64,000 bases of DNA from Psococerastis gibbosa (lineage: Eukaryota; Arthropoda; Insecta; Psocodea; Psocidae), in assembly GCA_963971405.1 (NCBI GenBank), contig OZ020489.1, forward strand, positions 5,146,001 through 5,210,000, in the 5' to 3' direction. A program made the translations under genes and the position numbers. The notes under the pieces were generated by a model. The model was not told the origin of the DNA, ran no database searches, and worked only from the letters and a program-made list of their open reading frames with translations. This document shows, one piece after another, positions 33,345 through 45,281 of this stretch (position 1 is the stretch's first letter; every line of letters begins with the position of its first letter).

Positions 33345-33731
33345 TGTGGGGACCACTTAGTCCCACATGTGTAATAACCAGTCTGCTTCCAGCTTCACCT
33401 TTTTCCCGTTAGATGGCGCTGTTCACATTCAGATAATTCAATATTCCTCAATCTTCCTTTTACGTATTTATTTCTCTTATTCAATAATATCTTTAATCTA
33501 CCCTCTGTGTCTCATCAGCTCCTTTAGCTGTGGACACAGAGTTGGTTTTTCTATATGGAAGCAGGCTGGATCAAATTCAATATTAATTGTAAGCATGTAT
33601 CGTTCTCGTCTCACAGCTCATATTGTAACCACTGTGTGTTAAATTACTCTAACTTGAGTCGAAGCACTGCAATACAAACCAATTCAAGTCTACACTGCCT
33701 ATTCAATTGCATCGTCCTTCGACAAGCTACA
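33345..33731 (+). repeat. 3' LTR of the CsRn1-like element
   Basis: Identical by eye to the 5' LTR. Followed by GGGG (TSD). Confidence 0.93.
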
Positions 33732-33735
33732 GGGG

Positions 33736-34241
33736 TGAGGCGTGTAATATTCTATAGGTACGACATCCGTGTGTATGTATATTCATATATTTATGGTACG
33801 TCCGGTTATTTGTGACTCTCACTATACTTATAGTTGTAATAGTATATCCTATTGTGTGATTACCTAAGATTCTAACTATGAACCAGCCTCTGTCTAATGT
33901 AACATTAATGTATAAAACTATTGAACCACCACAGTTCGGATCCTCTGACTTGTTAATTAGTCTTCTTGGAGAGCTCCTTGCCCATTCGTAGTGCACCCTT
34001 AACCATTTTCGGGGCATTACATAGGGCACGAAAAATTAAAAAAAAAAACAATAAATAATAAATTATTATTTTTTGTTATTGCAACTTTCGTATCTTTTTC
34101 GCTTCCATTGCGTATAATTTTAATTTTCTGAACGGCAGCCCTCTGTCTGCAGTTAACTCAATGCACGAGCTGCTACCACCATCCCGGGGCTGTCCCGTAA
34201 GGTCTATTATGGAGAGGGCCGTTACCTATATGTATCTTATA
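33736..34241. other. Unassigned DNA
   Basis: No gene is seen. Short frames only. This is the target DNA between the LTR element and the hAT-like element. Confidence 0.5.
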
Positions 34242-34249
34242 GGCGCCAC

Positions 34250-36045
34250 CAGGGTTGCCGTTTTGCGTGAAAAATCACGAAATGCGTGTATTTTCAGAGC
34301 TTGCGTGATGTGCGTGTAAAGTGCGTGTATTTTAGACAAAATTGATTTTATAATTAAATAAAAATATTGAAATTTAAACCAATAAAATAATAAAAAAATT
34401 AAAACCCTGGAAAAATGAAAACTTAAAAAAAAAAAAAAAAATGCCGAAAAATGCTGTTTACCTTACCTGATCTAGGACCACAGACCACAAGTGCCAAGAC
34501 CCCAACACAACTCCAAAAATCATATTCCAAATCTACTCGGCCGGCGGGCGGCCATTGTGATTTGCTCATTATTTCATATTTGTCTGCCTCTGCGCCACAT
34601 GGGCGCAAAATCGAACAAGATAACAAACATGCATATTATAGAACAAAGAAATGCCACGTGTGAGAGGTCTTTTTCTGATTGAAAATTAATAAAAAAAACT
34701 ACTTATTTACGAACCACAATGTCTCAAAAGAGGTTGAACTCTTTTGTTCAAGCGAATAAGGCGACCACTTACAGCCTTAAAACCCCACGATTTTATAGAA
34801 AGTCAATATTTTGGGCCGAATTATTGAAAAAGTAATAACATAATAAAGTGCTCATCTGAAAAATCTAAACATTTTTGGCAAGATGCGTAAAACTCCGTAT
34901 TTCAGGTCTATTGAACAAACATCTTCTCCCGGGGGAGACCCCTGGACCCCCTCGTTTGGAATTAGCCTATGTTCATCGCCTGTAAACATCGAAACGTTAC
35001 TCCTATCAAAATGCATGAAACCCCACCATTTCATGCTCATCTTTCAAGAATTTGCTCGTAATTGGATTCATTGCCTGTAAAATCTAAGCGTTAACCTATC
35101 AAAATGCCTAAAACCCCACTGTTTCAAACCTATTTTTCAAACAAAACAAAAAATCACCCGGGGGAGACCCCCGATCCCCCTTGTATGTAGTTATATTCAT
35201 CGTCCGTACAATTGAAACATTAGTCCTATCAAAATGCGTAAAACCCTTACCATTTCAGCCCTATTTTTAAAAAAATTTCACCCGGGGGAGACCCCCGGCC
35301 CCCCTTGCTCGTAATTATATTCATTGTCTGTAAAATCATCAAAACGTAACAACTTAATAAAGTCGTTATCTACAAAATCTAAACATTTTTGGCAAAATGC
35401 GTAAAACCCCGTATTTCAGGTATTTTACAAAAATCTTCACCAGGGGGAGACCCCCAGACTCACTCGTTCGTATTTAGCCTATCTACATCGCCTGTAAAAA
35501 TCGAAACATTACTCCTATCAAATTGCGTAAAACCCCATCATTTCAGGCTTATTTTTCAAAAATTTTGACCCGGGTCCCCCTTGCTTGTATTTGTATTCAT
35601 TACGACCCTTGGGGGCCCCCGTTCACGTCTCCCGAACCCCCGGGCCCCTGTGCGACGGACAGTAATGTCATTAATTTAAATGCTGCGAAAGTCCTTGAGA
35701 ACGGTTTTCCCCTTATTCTACACTATCATGAAAATGGGGGGGGGGGGCAAATTAAACACCGCCACCCTCGAAAAACTATCGTTACGCCACTGGAAGTAAG
35801 AAAAATAATTCACACAGATTTTTCAGCCCCACTACAAGCTAAGCATAGAAGTTGTTAGATAAAATTAGCAAAACAAATGACATATTTTTTAGTTACCATA
35901 TTAAAAAATTTAATATAAATTATATATTATATGTATATATTATATTAATATGCATATATATTAGACGATTAGTTGCTTGCGTGATATGTCGTGAATTTTG
36001 AACGTCAGTGGCGTGATATTTCATATGACACGTCCGGCAACACTG
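34250..36045. mobile_element. hAT-like element with perfect 8-bp TSD
   Basis: Ends CAGGGTTGCCG and (read inward) CAGTGTTGCCG are 10-of-11 TIRs. GGCGCCAC flanks both sides (34242-34249 and 36046-36053). Subterminal GCGTG repeats fill the first 90 bp (TTGCGTGA, ATGCGTGT, GTGCGTGTA) and recur at the right end. The interior is a tandem array plus AT-rich DNA, with no transposase frame. An inner end CAGTGGCGTAAC (reverse strand, about 35795) shows a second, older MITE inside. Confidence 0.85.
34850..35620. repeat. Tandem array, about 110-130-bp units with GC palindrome
   Basis: At least five degenerate units. Each has ATGCGTAAAACCCC, an ATTTCAGGCTTATTTTTCA-like part, a GC palindrome close to CCCGGGGGAGACCCCCGG, and CATCGCCTGTAAAATC. 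The same units sit in the 20428 hAT-like MITE. Confidence 0.85.
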
Positions 36046-36185
36046 GGCGCCACCAAGATGTAAAAAAAAAATCAAAATCAACAATATGGCAGCTGCAACG
36101 TTTGTTGTGTCGGTGGCTATCTAAAGTATTTTCATGTTTGAATTATTCTGTCTTAACTTTGAAGTTTCTTTATTAAATAACCACC

Positions 36186-36949
36186 ATGTGGAAGGAGTGC
36201 AAGATGTGGGATGTAAAAATACGAAATGCCCGAGCCATGCTTATTTTTTCCGGTAAGTAAAATGCAATTTGCCATTTTTGCGCCAACCTGTTAGGGTTAG
36301 ACCAAGCATGTTCGCAAAGGTTTTATTTTTAATGTATCCAGTAAAACTATATCTTATGTTATTAATACCGATTTAATGAAACCTCTTATAAAAATACAAT
36401 TATGAAGATTCTTGACCATCCAGAGTCGAATCGACAATTGCACAAGTTGCAGTGAGATTCAAAGTAATACAAATAGCCACCCAAGAAGATTGCAGGGGTG
36501 CTGCTACAATAACGCGATTTGTAAACTCTCTCTACCCTAACTCCTGAAGGTAAACAGCCTGTACAAAGGTGTGTCAGTAAGACCGCCCTTACAAATGCAT
36601 GACTCATTGTATCACGGTTAAGGCCAAGCCCAGCTTATAAATGGAAAACTGGTCAAAAAGGAACGGAAAGGATTGACTAGACGTAGGATATTTATTAAGT
36701 ACAGTATATGCAAGTTAACTCGTTATAAATTCCTTTCCTTGACGTCAATAACATTACTGCTGATTAAAGACTATTAAAAACTGCATTGTTACATACCGGA
36801 ACCTAAGCCTTATGTCCCTGGGAATTGGTAACAAGTCGGCTTGTAGTTTATGAATTTGTTATAATGTTTACACATTTACTTTGCTTTCTACAGGATTCCA
36901 AATATGGGAACAAAACGGAGAGTTAGCTATGTATGCTCCCGCCACGTAG
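36186..36949 (+). CDS. Candidate two-exon small ORF (about 40 aa)
   Basis: Exon 1 (36186-36252) starts in a good Kozak context (CCACCATGTGG) and reads MWKECKMWDVKIRNARAM, then LIFS. It meets a consensus donor G|GTAAGT at 36252/36253. A strong acceptor, TTGCTTTCTACAG, ends at 36893. Joining keeps frame (phase 1) and gives GFQIWEQNGELAMYAPAT before TAG at 36947-36949. Just upstream, at about 36101, is another ATG (MAAATFVVSVAI) that stops at once. No homologue is recognised. It could be a real short gene, the start of a longer transcript with other exons, or coincidence. Confidence 0.2.
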
Positions 36950-37489
36950 AGCCAAATTAGTTAATGTAGTTAGGAAATCGACGATATTTAGTGGTACGTA
37001 CCTACTACATTGTGGACTGTTATGATATTGGTATTACAGCTATTTTGGGCTGTTAATGCCAGTATATTAAATTAAATAAGTGCATAATATCAGGCTAAAC
37101 TAATTGTCTTCGATTATAGTTACACCTATCATGTCCTACAGTAACCCACCATGTTTCGTTCACCATTTCCATGAGAGTCCATATTCTAAATTAAAATTAA
37201 AGAAACAAAACAATAACTAATTCATGCAGATACCTGTAGGTACAAAGTAAAAGTAAAATATTAATAAATGCGTGGCCTTTTCAAAACCGAACCAGCACTT
37301 AGTAGTTTAAGTAGAAGCTTACTCCTAAACGCTCTCAAAACAATTTTCTTGTAGGACTATCAACAAATTACTGCACTTTGTACCTTTACCAGCATAACGT
37401 GCTTCAACTCTTATTTCAGAAGCAAGGAGTCAAGAGGTTTTTCTGTGTATAGTATGTTATGCAGAACTTATTGCTCCTAAGTGTATAAC
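36950..37489. other. Unassigned AT-rich DNA
   Basis: No gene or known repeat is seen. Confidence 0.5.
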
Positions 37490-40345
37490 TACTAAAAATG
37501 GCGAGGAGAAATCGTTCAAGGCGCAAAGCAGAAGCATCCAAATCTCTGCTGGACTGCATAGAACTCCGAAAGGAGCAAGCCTGCCAGAGCCATCAAATCG
37601 AACAAAAGAGACGCATTCAAAGACTTCTTGGGAAAACTTGATTTTAGAAAAGACGTAAGTAAAGCAACCCGTTTTGTATCGAGTCTGAATAATAATAATA
37701 AGCAACAACAGCTACCACTCCGAGGAAGAAACAAAGATTAACGTCTCACAAGCAAATCGCAGAAGCCTTATGCAAGCAATTTCAAAATTGACAGAAGGGC
37801 AAAAGCCAAACTAGTTAAGAGCCCCCTGCCTCAGTGCCTCGACAGAAAAATGACGTGCATCTGTCTAGAAAATTTTACATTTTTGGAGGTAGAAGCAGCC
37901 TTTGCTCAAACCAAGAAAAATAAGGCTGCAGGCATCTACGGCATTTTCCCTGAAATGGTTATTAATCTGGGCTATAGTGCTAAGGCAACATTACTAGAGT
38001 TTATAAACCTGACGTGGAATTCCAGAATTCTCAGCCAATAGAAAAAGAGTGAAGTGATCCTACCTCTCTGAAGAAGGGAAAGGACCCATGGAGGCTAGAC
38101 AGCCATCTACCCATTTCGCTCACCAGCTCCTTATGCAAGGTCGCAGAGAGAATGGTATTAAGCAGGCTGCTCCTTCCATTCATTTACCTCGGTGGCCTAG
38201 ACAATGCACAAGCTGGATTCAGAAAACACAGGAACACTATGGACCAGGTAGTGGACTTCACGCAACACGTTAAGGACGCTTTTCACCGAAAAATGTCCAC
38301 TGTCTCAGTCTTGGTGGACCTAAAAGCAGCTTGTGACACCGTATGGAGAGTATCCTGCTCAAGATGGCCATAAATGGATTCTTCTTCTTCTTCCCCCTTA
38401 GTGCCGCGTGCGCACCGTGGGGGGTCGCCTCGAACCCATTTCCTGAAATCGCCCTGGTCGGACGTTAACACCTTGAGCTCGGCCATTGCTTTCCCTCTTG
38501 CTCAAGCGAGTTGTTCAATCCTTTCCTCGAGAGTTGTCCTCGGTCTGCCGATGGGTCTTCTTCCTTGCGGCTTTGCTTCCACCAACCTCCGGGTGGTCCT
38601 GTTTTCATCCATCCTTTGGACGTGGCCGAACCATTGCATCTGATTGTTCTTGTCCATAAATGGCATCTCTAGTAAAATCTTCTACTGGATAAATTCTTTC
38701 TTGATAATGGCACTGAAGAGTACTTTTCCTTAGCAAAACATCAAAGCTCCGCTTGCAGCGGCAAGGACTAGCCAAGGGGCTGTCATCAGTTGTCAACTCT
38801 TCAACTTGATGGTAAATGACGTTCTGAACACCATCCGAGCTATGCCAGGAGTTGAAGCTTTGGTATATGCTGATGACTTACTCATCTGGGCATCCAGCAG
38901 CGACCTGAAAAGCCAGGAATCTGTCCTAAATTAAACATTGAGAACCTCGCGAAAGGGGCTACAAGCAACTCTGTCTCACCGTTAGCTCCGATAAAACGGT
39001 CAGCCAGGTACTCAGCCTGTCAACGAAACAGTCTGAAGTCAAACTTACCCTCTAAGACGCGGAACTGGAGCAGCAGGATGCAACGAAATATCTGTCGATT
39101 GACAAGAAAATGACGTGGAAATCCATAGCTGACAAAGCCTGATAGAGGTGCTGTCTATTTAAACGTCCAACAGCTACAAAATAGGGTGCCACTCAAGACG
39201 TGCTGACATCCACGTACAAAACCTCGAGCACGGTAGTGAAGCCACTGTAACAGCGAGTGCCAATACTACGCTAAAACTGCATGTTGCCCAAAATGCGTCA
39301 ATGCGAATTATCACTGGTGCCCCAAAATCTACACCTAAGCTGCCACGGAAGTCCAGACCGGAATAGAACCCATGCAATGCCACAGAGAAAAAGCCGCACT
39401 TAACTTTTGAGAAAGACAAAAACGCTTGCTGCCCCTAAAAAGGACCCAATATACAAAAGCTGCTTCCCGGCTGAAAAGAAACTCAAGTTACTGATCATGG
39501 CAGACTCCATCAGAAAAAAAATACGACATACTACTGGGTGAAGCAGCGCCTTCCCCCTGCCAACAACAAGCCTTTCTCTCGCTTCCAGCTGCTGAGCTGC
39601 ACCTAGTCAATCACGATCTGCTAAAACACGTATCCACTGATGTTGCTCTGCTTTAGAGACCATTCATACTAGATACGCAGCAAAAGAATGGCTCCACATA
39701 TACTGCAAAAAGAGCAGGTTTTTTGTCCGAAGCTTTCCAAGACGCAGTGCCTGTAGGTGCACCTCTGGGCTCTGACCAACTACGACGGAGATATTGCAGC
39801 AGCATGAGCCCGCTAAAAAATTGTAAGAAACAAGAGACAATAAAAATAAAGTAGTGTTCCTGATTGATTCTTGCTCTGAGTAGCAACCGTGCCACGGTTG
39901 CGAAATAGCAATAAACTGCCGCAAGCTGCTATCAAATTTGCTAGAGGGTGGATGGCACATCGTTCTGCAGAGGATTCTCAGCCATGTAGGAATCGGCGGC
40001 AACGAAAAGGCAGACGAGCTGGCCAAAATAGGAGTAGCCGGCCAGTACACTGTCATACACCTCCGCTAAATCCATCATAGCCAGAACTGTAAGGGCATGG
40101 GTCAGAAACCGCCACAGACATACAAGCGCAGGAAAAAACTGGGCCACCCTTATAGACTTGCCAATACTCCGGTTCCTGCCTAGGGCATTGAGCGTTGCTG
40201 TTTTCAGGACCACCACCGGCCACGACTACCTTCCTTCCCCCTGCATCGCATCGGGGTCTTTGCTTCGGACGTCTGTCCCCTGTGTAAAGGTGAAATGAAC
40301 GCAAAACATCGACCCGAGTGCCCAGCCCTGTCCTAATGCTGTGTC
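37490..40345 (+). pseudogene. Decayed I-clade-like LINE with RNase H
   Basis: Blocks appear in order but in shifting frames. NKRDAFKDFLGKLDFRK is the pre-RT linker (about 37600). KKNKAAGIYGIFPEMVINLG (37913) and LDNAQAGFRKHRNTMDQVV (about 38190) are RT fingers. VLVDLKAACDTVWR (38310) is palm A. After an inserted LINE come VYADDLLIWASSS (about 38870, catalytic YADD) and the thumb. Near 39965-40070 ILSHVGIGGNEKADELAKIG is the typical RNase H motif of I-type LINEs. A Cys-rich tail follows (SLLRTSVPCVKVK in one frame, ending CPALS). Many stops and frameshifts show that it is old. Confidence 0.85.
38378..38653 (-). mobile_element. LINE 3' fragment inserted in the I-like LINE, 10-bp TSD
   Basis: The insertion is bounded by CCATAAATGG on both sides (38368-38377 and 38654-38663). 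On the minus strand it reads MQWFGHVQRMDENRTTRR, then KPQGRRPIGRPRTTLEE. It ends in a GAA repeat tail next to the left TSD. This is the C-terminus of an RTE-like ORF, a classic 5'-truncated target-primed insertion. Confidence 0.9.
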
Positions 40346-41675
40346 GTCGTATATTCTATATAGCATAAATATAGTACTTCTTTTTTCATATCGGTATTCT
40401 CTGAAACTAGAGGTGGGGAATTTTTGCTTACTTTGCTTTTTGTTTCAGTCAGAGGTTACAAAATAATCTACTACGGCCAAGCCGGCAACAGTTCAAGCAG
40501 AGTTGGAGTCATTGTTGAAGGAAGCCTGTAAAATTCAGTAGTTGAGGTGACCAGGAAGAGCGACCGGGTGATGCATTGTAAGTTTCTATTTACTGACGAA
40601 GCAGTAGTGCTGAACGTGATATGTGGATACGTGTAGCAACGAGAAGAAAATCCTAGTCTACCTGAACTTCCATGAGCTTATGATGACTCTACCGGATATT
40701 GAAATGGTTTTTTAAGAGCCGACTTAAATAGGCATGTTGGTCACGAGAGAACTGGCTACTCCACAGTACATGGTGGGGAAGGTTTCGGAGCGAGAAACAC
40801 GGAAGGCGAGAGGATCCTGGAATGGGCTGAGACGCAGTAACTAAATATATGTAACACCATGTTCAAGGAGAGACAAGAGCACTTAATCACCTATAAGAGC
40901 GGAACGCACCAGGCGCAGATGCTGAGGCGCAGAGATAGACCTGCATGCATGAACTGTAAAGTGATTCCAGGGAACTGCGTCTTTCCGCAGCAGTGGACAG
41001 AAGAATCCGGGCTTATAAATAGGCAGTGGTCGATTTGAAAGTATGCTTCCCAACGTTTCGTCAACAACTGTAGTCAACATCTTCAGTGACACTGCGTACA
41101 CTTATACTACTAAGATTGTATCGCGGAGTTACCGTAGCAAATGATTGAGTTGGTGCAGGTATGGTTTGTTGCGCATACGTTCTCGTTTCTGATTGCTGTG
41201 ATTGGCCCATTGGCGTCATTCTCGTTGTTGTTGTTTTGTTGAGGGCTGGATACCATATTCTATTTACTTTTAATCCTTCTTCCTTTCTGTTAAAGTTTTG
41301 CGGATGTTTGTAAATTTCTATGGCCTCCCTGTATAGTCGGGGGTAGTACGAAGCCGTGGTAGAGAGTATTGTAGCCTGCCCAAAACGTACAGTATAGGCT
41401 GTATGGTCTGTTTGTGTTAACGCATGCTCTGCAATTGCAGACCTCTCTGGCTGAAGAAGGCGACAGTTACGTTTGGGTTCATCTATCCTTGTTTTCAAGC
41501 TTCTTTTTGTGGTCCCTGGCATCTTTGGCCGATCTGAGTAAGCTGTTTAGTTGTTGTATAGGTTTGAATAGTTTTCACATTGTGACGTCGAAAGAGTTTA
41601 CCTATGCGATCCGTCACATTTTAATGAAAGGAAGTTGGACCAATCCCATCGTGGCTGCTGGTTCCTGCCGGTCAG

Positions 41676-42125
41676 TTGTATTACATGGTGGCCGTATTGC
41701 GTGTTTTATTTCTCGCTCTGAGTACCCATTCGATTGTTGTCGATCCAATCAAGGAAACATTGGAATTGATAAAAGAAAAATTCACTGACGATATCACCCA
41801 ATGGTTCCACCATGTGCTGACGAAGACGTATTTCCAATGGAATTTGGCCTTATATGAACAATTGGACGGAATGGCAATGGGTAGTAATATAAGTCCGGTA
41901 GTGGCTAATTTCTATATGGAATTCTTCGAAAAAACGGCATTGAACTCAGCTCCTCTGCAACCGAAATGCTGGTTTCGATATGTGGATGATACTTTTGTGA
42001 TATGGAGTCATGGCCAAGAAAACTTAATCAATTTCCTGAATCATATGAACCTGATTCACCCGAAAATACAATTCATGATGGAAAAGAGATTAATTGTGAT
42101 TTGTCGTTTCTTGACGTGTTGGTAA
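41676..42125 (+). pseudogene. Penelope-like reverse transcriptase, core part
   Basis: A 149-codon frame. DPIKETLELIKEKFTDD leads to KTYFQWNLALYEQLDGMAMG, then SNISPVVANFYMEFFEK and the catalytic RYVDDTFVIWSHG. The YVDD codons lie at 41979-41990. The spacing and the AMGSxxSP block are diagnostic of Penelope-like RTs, related to telomerase rather than LINE RTs. The frame breaks near 42115. It then resumes near 42227 with MIKTIINRANRICEHRALKE and, through LGKLFRRHN-type sequence, reaches the endonuclease. The N-terminus is absent, so the copy is dead. Confidence 0.9.
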
Positions 42126-42861
42126 TAAAGAAGGCGGAACTCTAGGGCATACAGTATACCGTAAACCAGCACACACTGATAGGTACCTAAATAAGAACTC
42201 CAACGACCATCCCAGCCAAAAGCGCCATGATAAAGACGATTATTAACCGCGCCAATAGAATCTGTGAACACCGGGCACTAAAAGAAGAACTAAACCACTT
42301 AGACATTGCACTACAATCGAATGGGTACTCAGAGGGAGAAATAAAAAGCACGATACGGCCACCGCGTAATGAAACCGATCGGCAGGAACCAGCAGCCACG
42401 ATGGGATTGGTCCAACTTCCTTTCAATAAAAATGTGACGGATCGCATAGGTAAACTTTTTCGACGTCACAATTTGAAAACAATATTCAAACCTACACAAC
42501 AACTAAACAGCTTACTCAGATAGGCCAAAGATGCCAGGGACCCACTGACATCAGCAGGCGTATACAGAATTCTACATAGGTAGGTACCACAAAAAGAAGC
42601 TTGAAAACAAGGATAGATGAACACAAACGTAACTGTGGCCTTCTTCAGCCAGAGAGGTCAGCAATTACAGAGGATGTGCTAACACAAACAGGCCATAGGT
42701 ACTGTACGTTTTGAGCAGGCTACAATACTCTCTACCACGGCTTCGTACTAGCCCCGACTACACAGGGAGGTCATAGAAATTTACAAACATCCGAAAACCT
42801 ATAAAAGAAAGGAAAAAGGATTAAAAGTAAATAGAATATGGTATCCAGCCCTCAACAAAAC

Positions 42862-42985
42862 AACTACATTTTCTGGCCATGCTTGTAAAGCAGGCGGTCC
42901 CGGGCCTTCCTAGTTGAGTGTAAGAGAGGGCTAACTCCGCTAGTTTGGCTTCGTAATAGAACAAAAAGTCCTTATTATTTATTTA
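42862..42985 (+). mobile_element. SINE body, truncated
   Basis: CTACATTTTCTGGCCATGCT to GTAATAGAACAAAAAGTCC matches the body of the full SINE at 46048-46268 but lacks the tRNA head. It sits inside the Penelope remnant. Confidence 0.75.
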
Positions 42986-44929
42986 CAAAGAGAATACGTC
43001 AGTGGGCCAATCACAGCAATCAGAAACGAGAACTCCTGCTCAACAAACCATACCTACACCAACTCAATCAGTTGCTATGGTACCTCCACGATACGATTTT
43101 ACCAGTATAAGTGTACGTAGTGTCACTGAAGATGTCGACCGCAGTTGTTGACGAAACGTTTGGAAGCCTACTTTCAAATCGACCACGGCCTATTAGCCCG
43201 GATCCTTCTGTTCATTTAAAAGCCCTTGAGCCTAAGATAAGGTGGTTTGACCTGTCCAGAGATGGTATACGTGACTCCTTCAGCCAGGAAGGCACGAGGA
43301 AACTGCCAACTTTGAACGACCAATAGGAGGCGTTAGCTATCAAGAAGCTATGGCAAAACATTGAGGCAGCTCTACTGTCTTCACGGTCGGATGTGCTGGG
43401 AAAGACTAAAGGTGGCCAGCTAGTTCCGTAAGATACGTGGTGGTGGAACGAAGATGTGCAAAGCAAACTGACAGATAAAAAGAAGTCATACAAGGAATGG
43501 CAAAAGTCGAAATCAAGGGCCGACCATGAGTGCTACACGGTCACTAGACGAAGAGCGAAAAGAGCAGGAGCAGAAGCCAGAGACACAGCCACTGAGGAGT
43601 GACTGAATACCCGAGACGGAGATCAGAAAATATTCAAGAGCTAAGAAAAGGCTGAGCGATAAACAGGACATTGCCCAGACAGTTATATGTATTAAAGACA
43701 AGCAAGGAAGAGCCCTTACCCAAAGGGAGGCCATTAACTAGTAATGGATGGAGTACTTTAGTGGAATTATGAATGTTGGAAACCCAAGAACCCAGGTCCT
43801 AAATGCTGAGGAACGTAATAATGAAACAATACCACAGAGGCAGAAGTGAAAGAAGCACTAAAGAGCATGGCAAATGGCAAAACCACGGGCCTGACAGCTA
43901 CCCCATTGAAGCTTTCAAGGCACTTGGGGCAACAGGAGTAACTATAATGACCAAATTCATCAACAAAATCCTCTACGACCCGCAAATTCCAAATCAATGA
44001 AGAAAAGAAAGGGGGACGTGCAATCCTGCGGAAAATATCGACCCATAAAACTGATTAGCCATGCGATGAAGTGGACTGCGCGAGTAAGATCCAAATTGGA
44101 GAAGGACATAACAGAAAACCAACTTGGCTTCATTGCAGGGCAAGGGACCACCGATCACCTCAGGACCATGCAGGATAAAAAGGAACCACTCCACCTAGCC
44201 TTCATTGACCATGAAAAAAAAAATTGACCGCAAAAAAACTAAGTACATGGAAAGTGGAGGGATACTTGATGAGCACACTGTTGAAATAGAAGGCGCTCAG
44301 CTCGAAAAAATGAACAATTTTAAATACTTATGGTCCACCCTAAAAATGGGAGGTGGGTGTGAAAAGGACGCTTGCAGTCGAATCTCGATAGGCTGGCTGA
44401 AGTGGCGAGATATGCGTGGTATCCTAACAGACAGGAAAATGCCCAAAAACTAAAAGGGCTACTCTACAAGCAAGTGGTTAGAACTACCTTGATTTATGGC
44501 TCAGAGTGTTGGGCCTTGAGAAAGGCCGAAGAACAAAGACTGCATGTGGCCGAGATGCGGATGCTGCGACGGTCCGTGGGCTTCACACTAGCTGATAGAC
44601 GCCAAAACGAAGAAATAAGAGCTGAAATGAAGACCGCAAACATAGTCGCATAAAGCGCGGGAACGGCGACTATCATGGTGGGCCCACGTTGAAAGAAGGC
44701 GGCCAGATAAGCTTATCAGACGGATAAAACGTATCGAAGCCGAGGGAAAGAGAAGACGAGGACGGCCCAGGCTGACGGTAAAAGCGAAAGCCCGCCAAGA
44801 CCTCAGAACTGTAGGAGCAATCGCAGTCGAAGCCCAGAATCGCAGAGTGGAAAAGAACATGCCGTTTCGCTGACCCCTCCTAGGGATAAAAGCGAGGAAA
44901 AAATAAAAAAAAAGTCTGAGGTCGCTCAG

Positions 44930-45265
44930 CCGCGCCGCTGTCAGATATTCTCACCACTGTCCCGTTATCACAAGTGATAAAAGTTCAAGTTCAGGTACTG
45001 GCAATATTTTAACTTTTAAAACAGGAATCAATAGCAACCACACACAAGATCACAAGATGCATGTACTGTATATCTTATGAAATACATTACTCTAAATTTT
45101 TGTGTACAATATGATTAGCCACAGTTATTGAACTAGAAAATTGTAAAAAGAAAAATTCTGTCGGTGAGAATGTCTGGTCGAAAGAGCTCAAAAATTGTGC
45201 AAATCGGAGCTGGTTACGGCATATAATACAGCTTAAAATTGTAGATAGAATTAGGCGGAACTGAT
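44930..45265. other. Unassigned DNA leading into the ribozyme repeat
   Basis: No gene is seen. From about 45190 the minus strand parallels the stretch at 45560-45680 (CTACAATTTTAAG is shared), so it is a flank of the inverted repeat below. Confidence 0.45.
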
Positions 45266-45281
45266 CCACAATAACATATGT

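Larger units (their letters stand above)
28526..33731 (+). mobile_element. Ty3/gypsy retrotransposon, CsRn1/Kabuki-like
   Basis: The 387-bp LTRs (28526-28912 and 33345-33731) look identical base for base and begin TGTGGGGACCAC and end AAGCTACA. GGGG flanks both sides (28522-28525, 33732-33735), a 4-bp TSD. Order: LTR, PBS, gag, -1 overlapping pol (protease, RT, RNase H, integrase), polypurine tract, LTR. The unusual CHCC gag knuckle and the TTGGTGACCC start of the PBS match the CsRn1 clade, which uses tRNA-Trp. Identical LTRs mean very recent insertion. The pol frame nevertheless breaks inside integrase, so this copy probably moved with help. Confidence 0.92.
40990..43207 (+). mobile_element. 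Penelope-like element with inverted partial copy
   Basis: A plus-strand RT (41676-42530) leads into a GIY-YIG endonuclease remnant (about 42530-43140), ending in SVTEDVDRSC and the terminal module. The left 0.7 kb (41000-41700, minus) is an inverted copy of the 3' part (42370-43205), with GTTKRSLKTRIDEPKRNC and YNLSSISVRSVTEDVDYSC. The outer ends mirror each other (ACAGAAGAATCCGGGC at about 40991 and GCCCGGATCCTTCTGT at about 43196). Such inverted, partly duplicated copies are usual for Penelope-like elements. Confidence 0.8.
40440..44880 (+). pseudogene. RTE-like LINE split by a Penelope-like insertion
   Basis: Left part (about 40440-40990): AP endonuclease remnants, with a TGYSTVHGGEGFGARNTEGE-like block (about 40757), FKERQEHLITYKSGTHQAQM and RRRDRPACMNCKVIPGNC. 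Right part (43210-44880): LKALEPKIRWFDLSRDG, then GGQLVP, DTWWWNEDVQSKLTDKK, EVKEALKSMANGK (RT fingers) and ENQLGFIAGQGTTDHLR. The thumb has LIYGSECWALRKAEEQRLH, and the tail RRRGRPRLTVKAKARQDL. Stops and frameshifts are frequent. The split point is filled by Penelope-type sequence, so the LINE was there first. Copies of the same family tail are at 62435. Confidence 0.85.

Noticed and set aside
34850..35620. CRISPR-like array
   Set aside because: Units are degenerate and contiguous with no regular spacers, and the context is a eukaryotic transposon.
43128..43175. CTGAAGA...GAAACG in the Penelope module as a second hammerhead type
   Set aside because: CUGANGA and GAAA are present and a 3-bp stem II is possible. 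However, no NUH triplet with a pairing stem I could be found.
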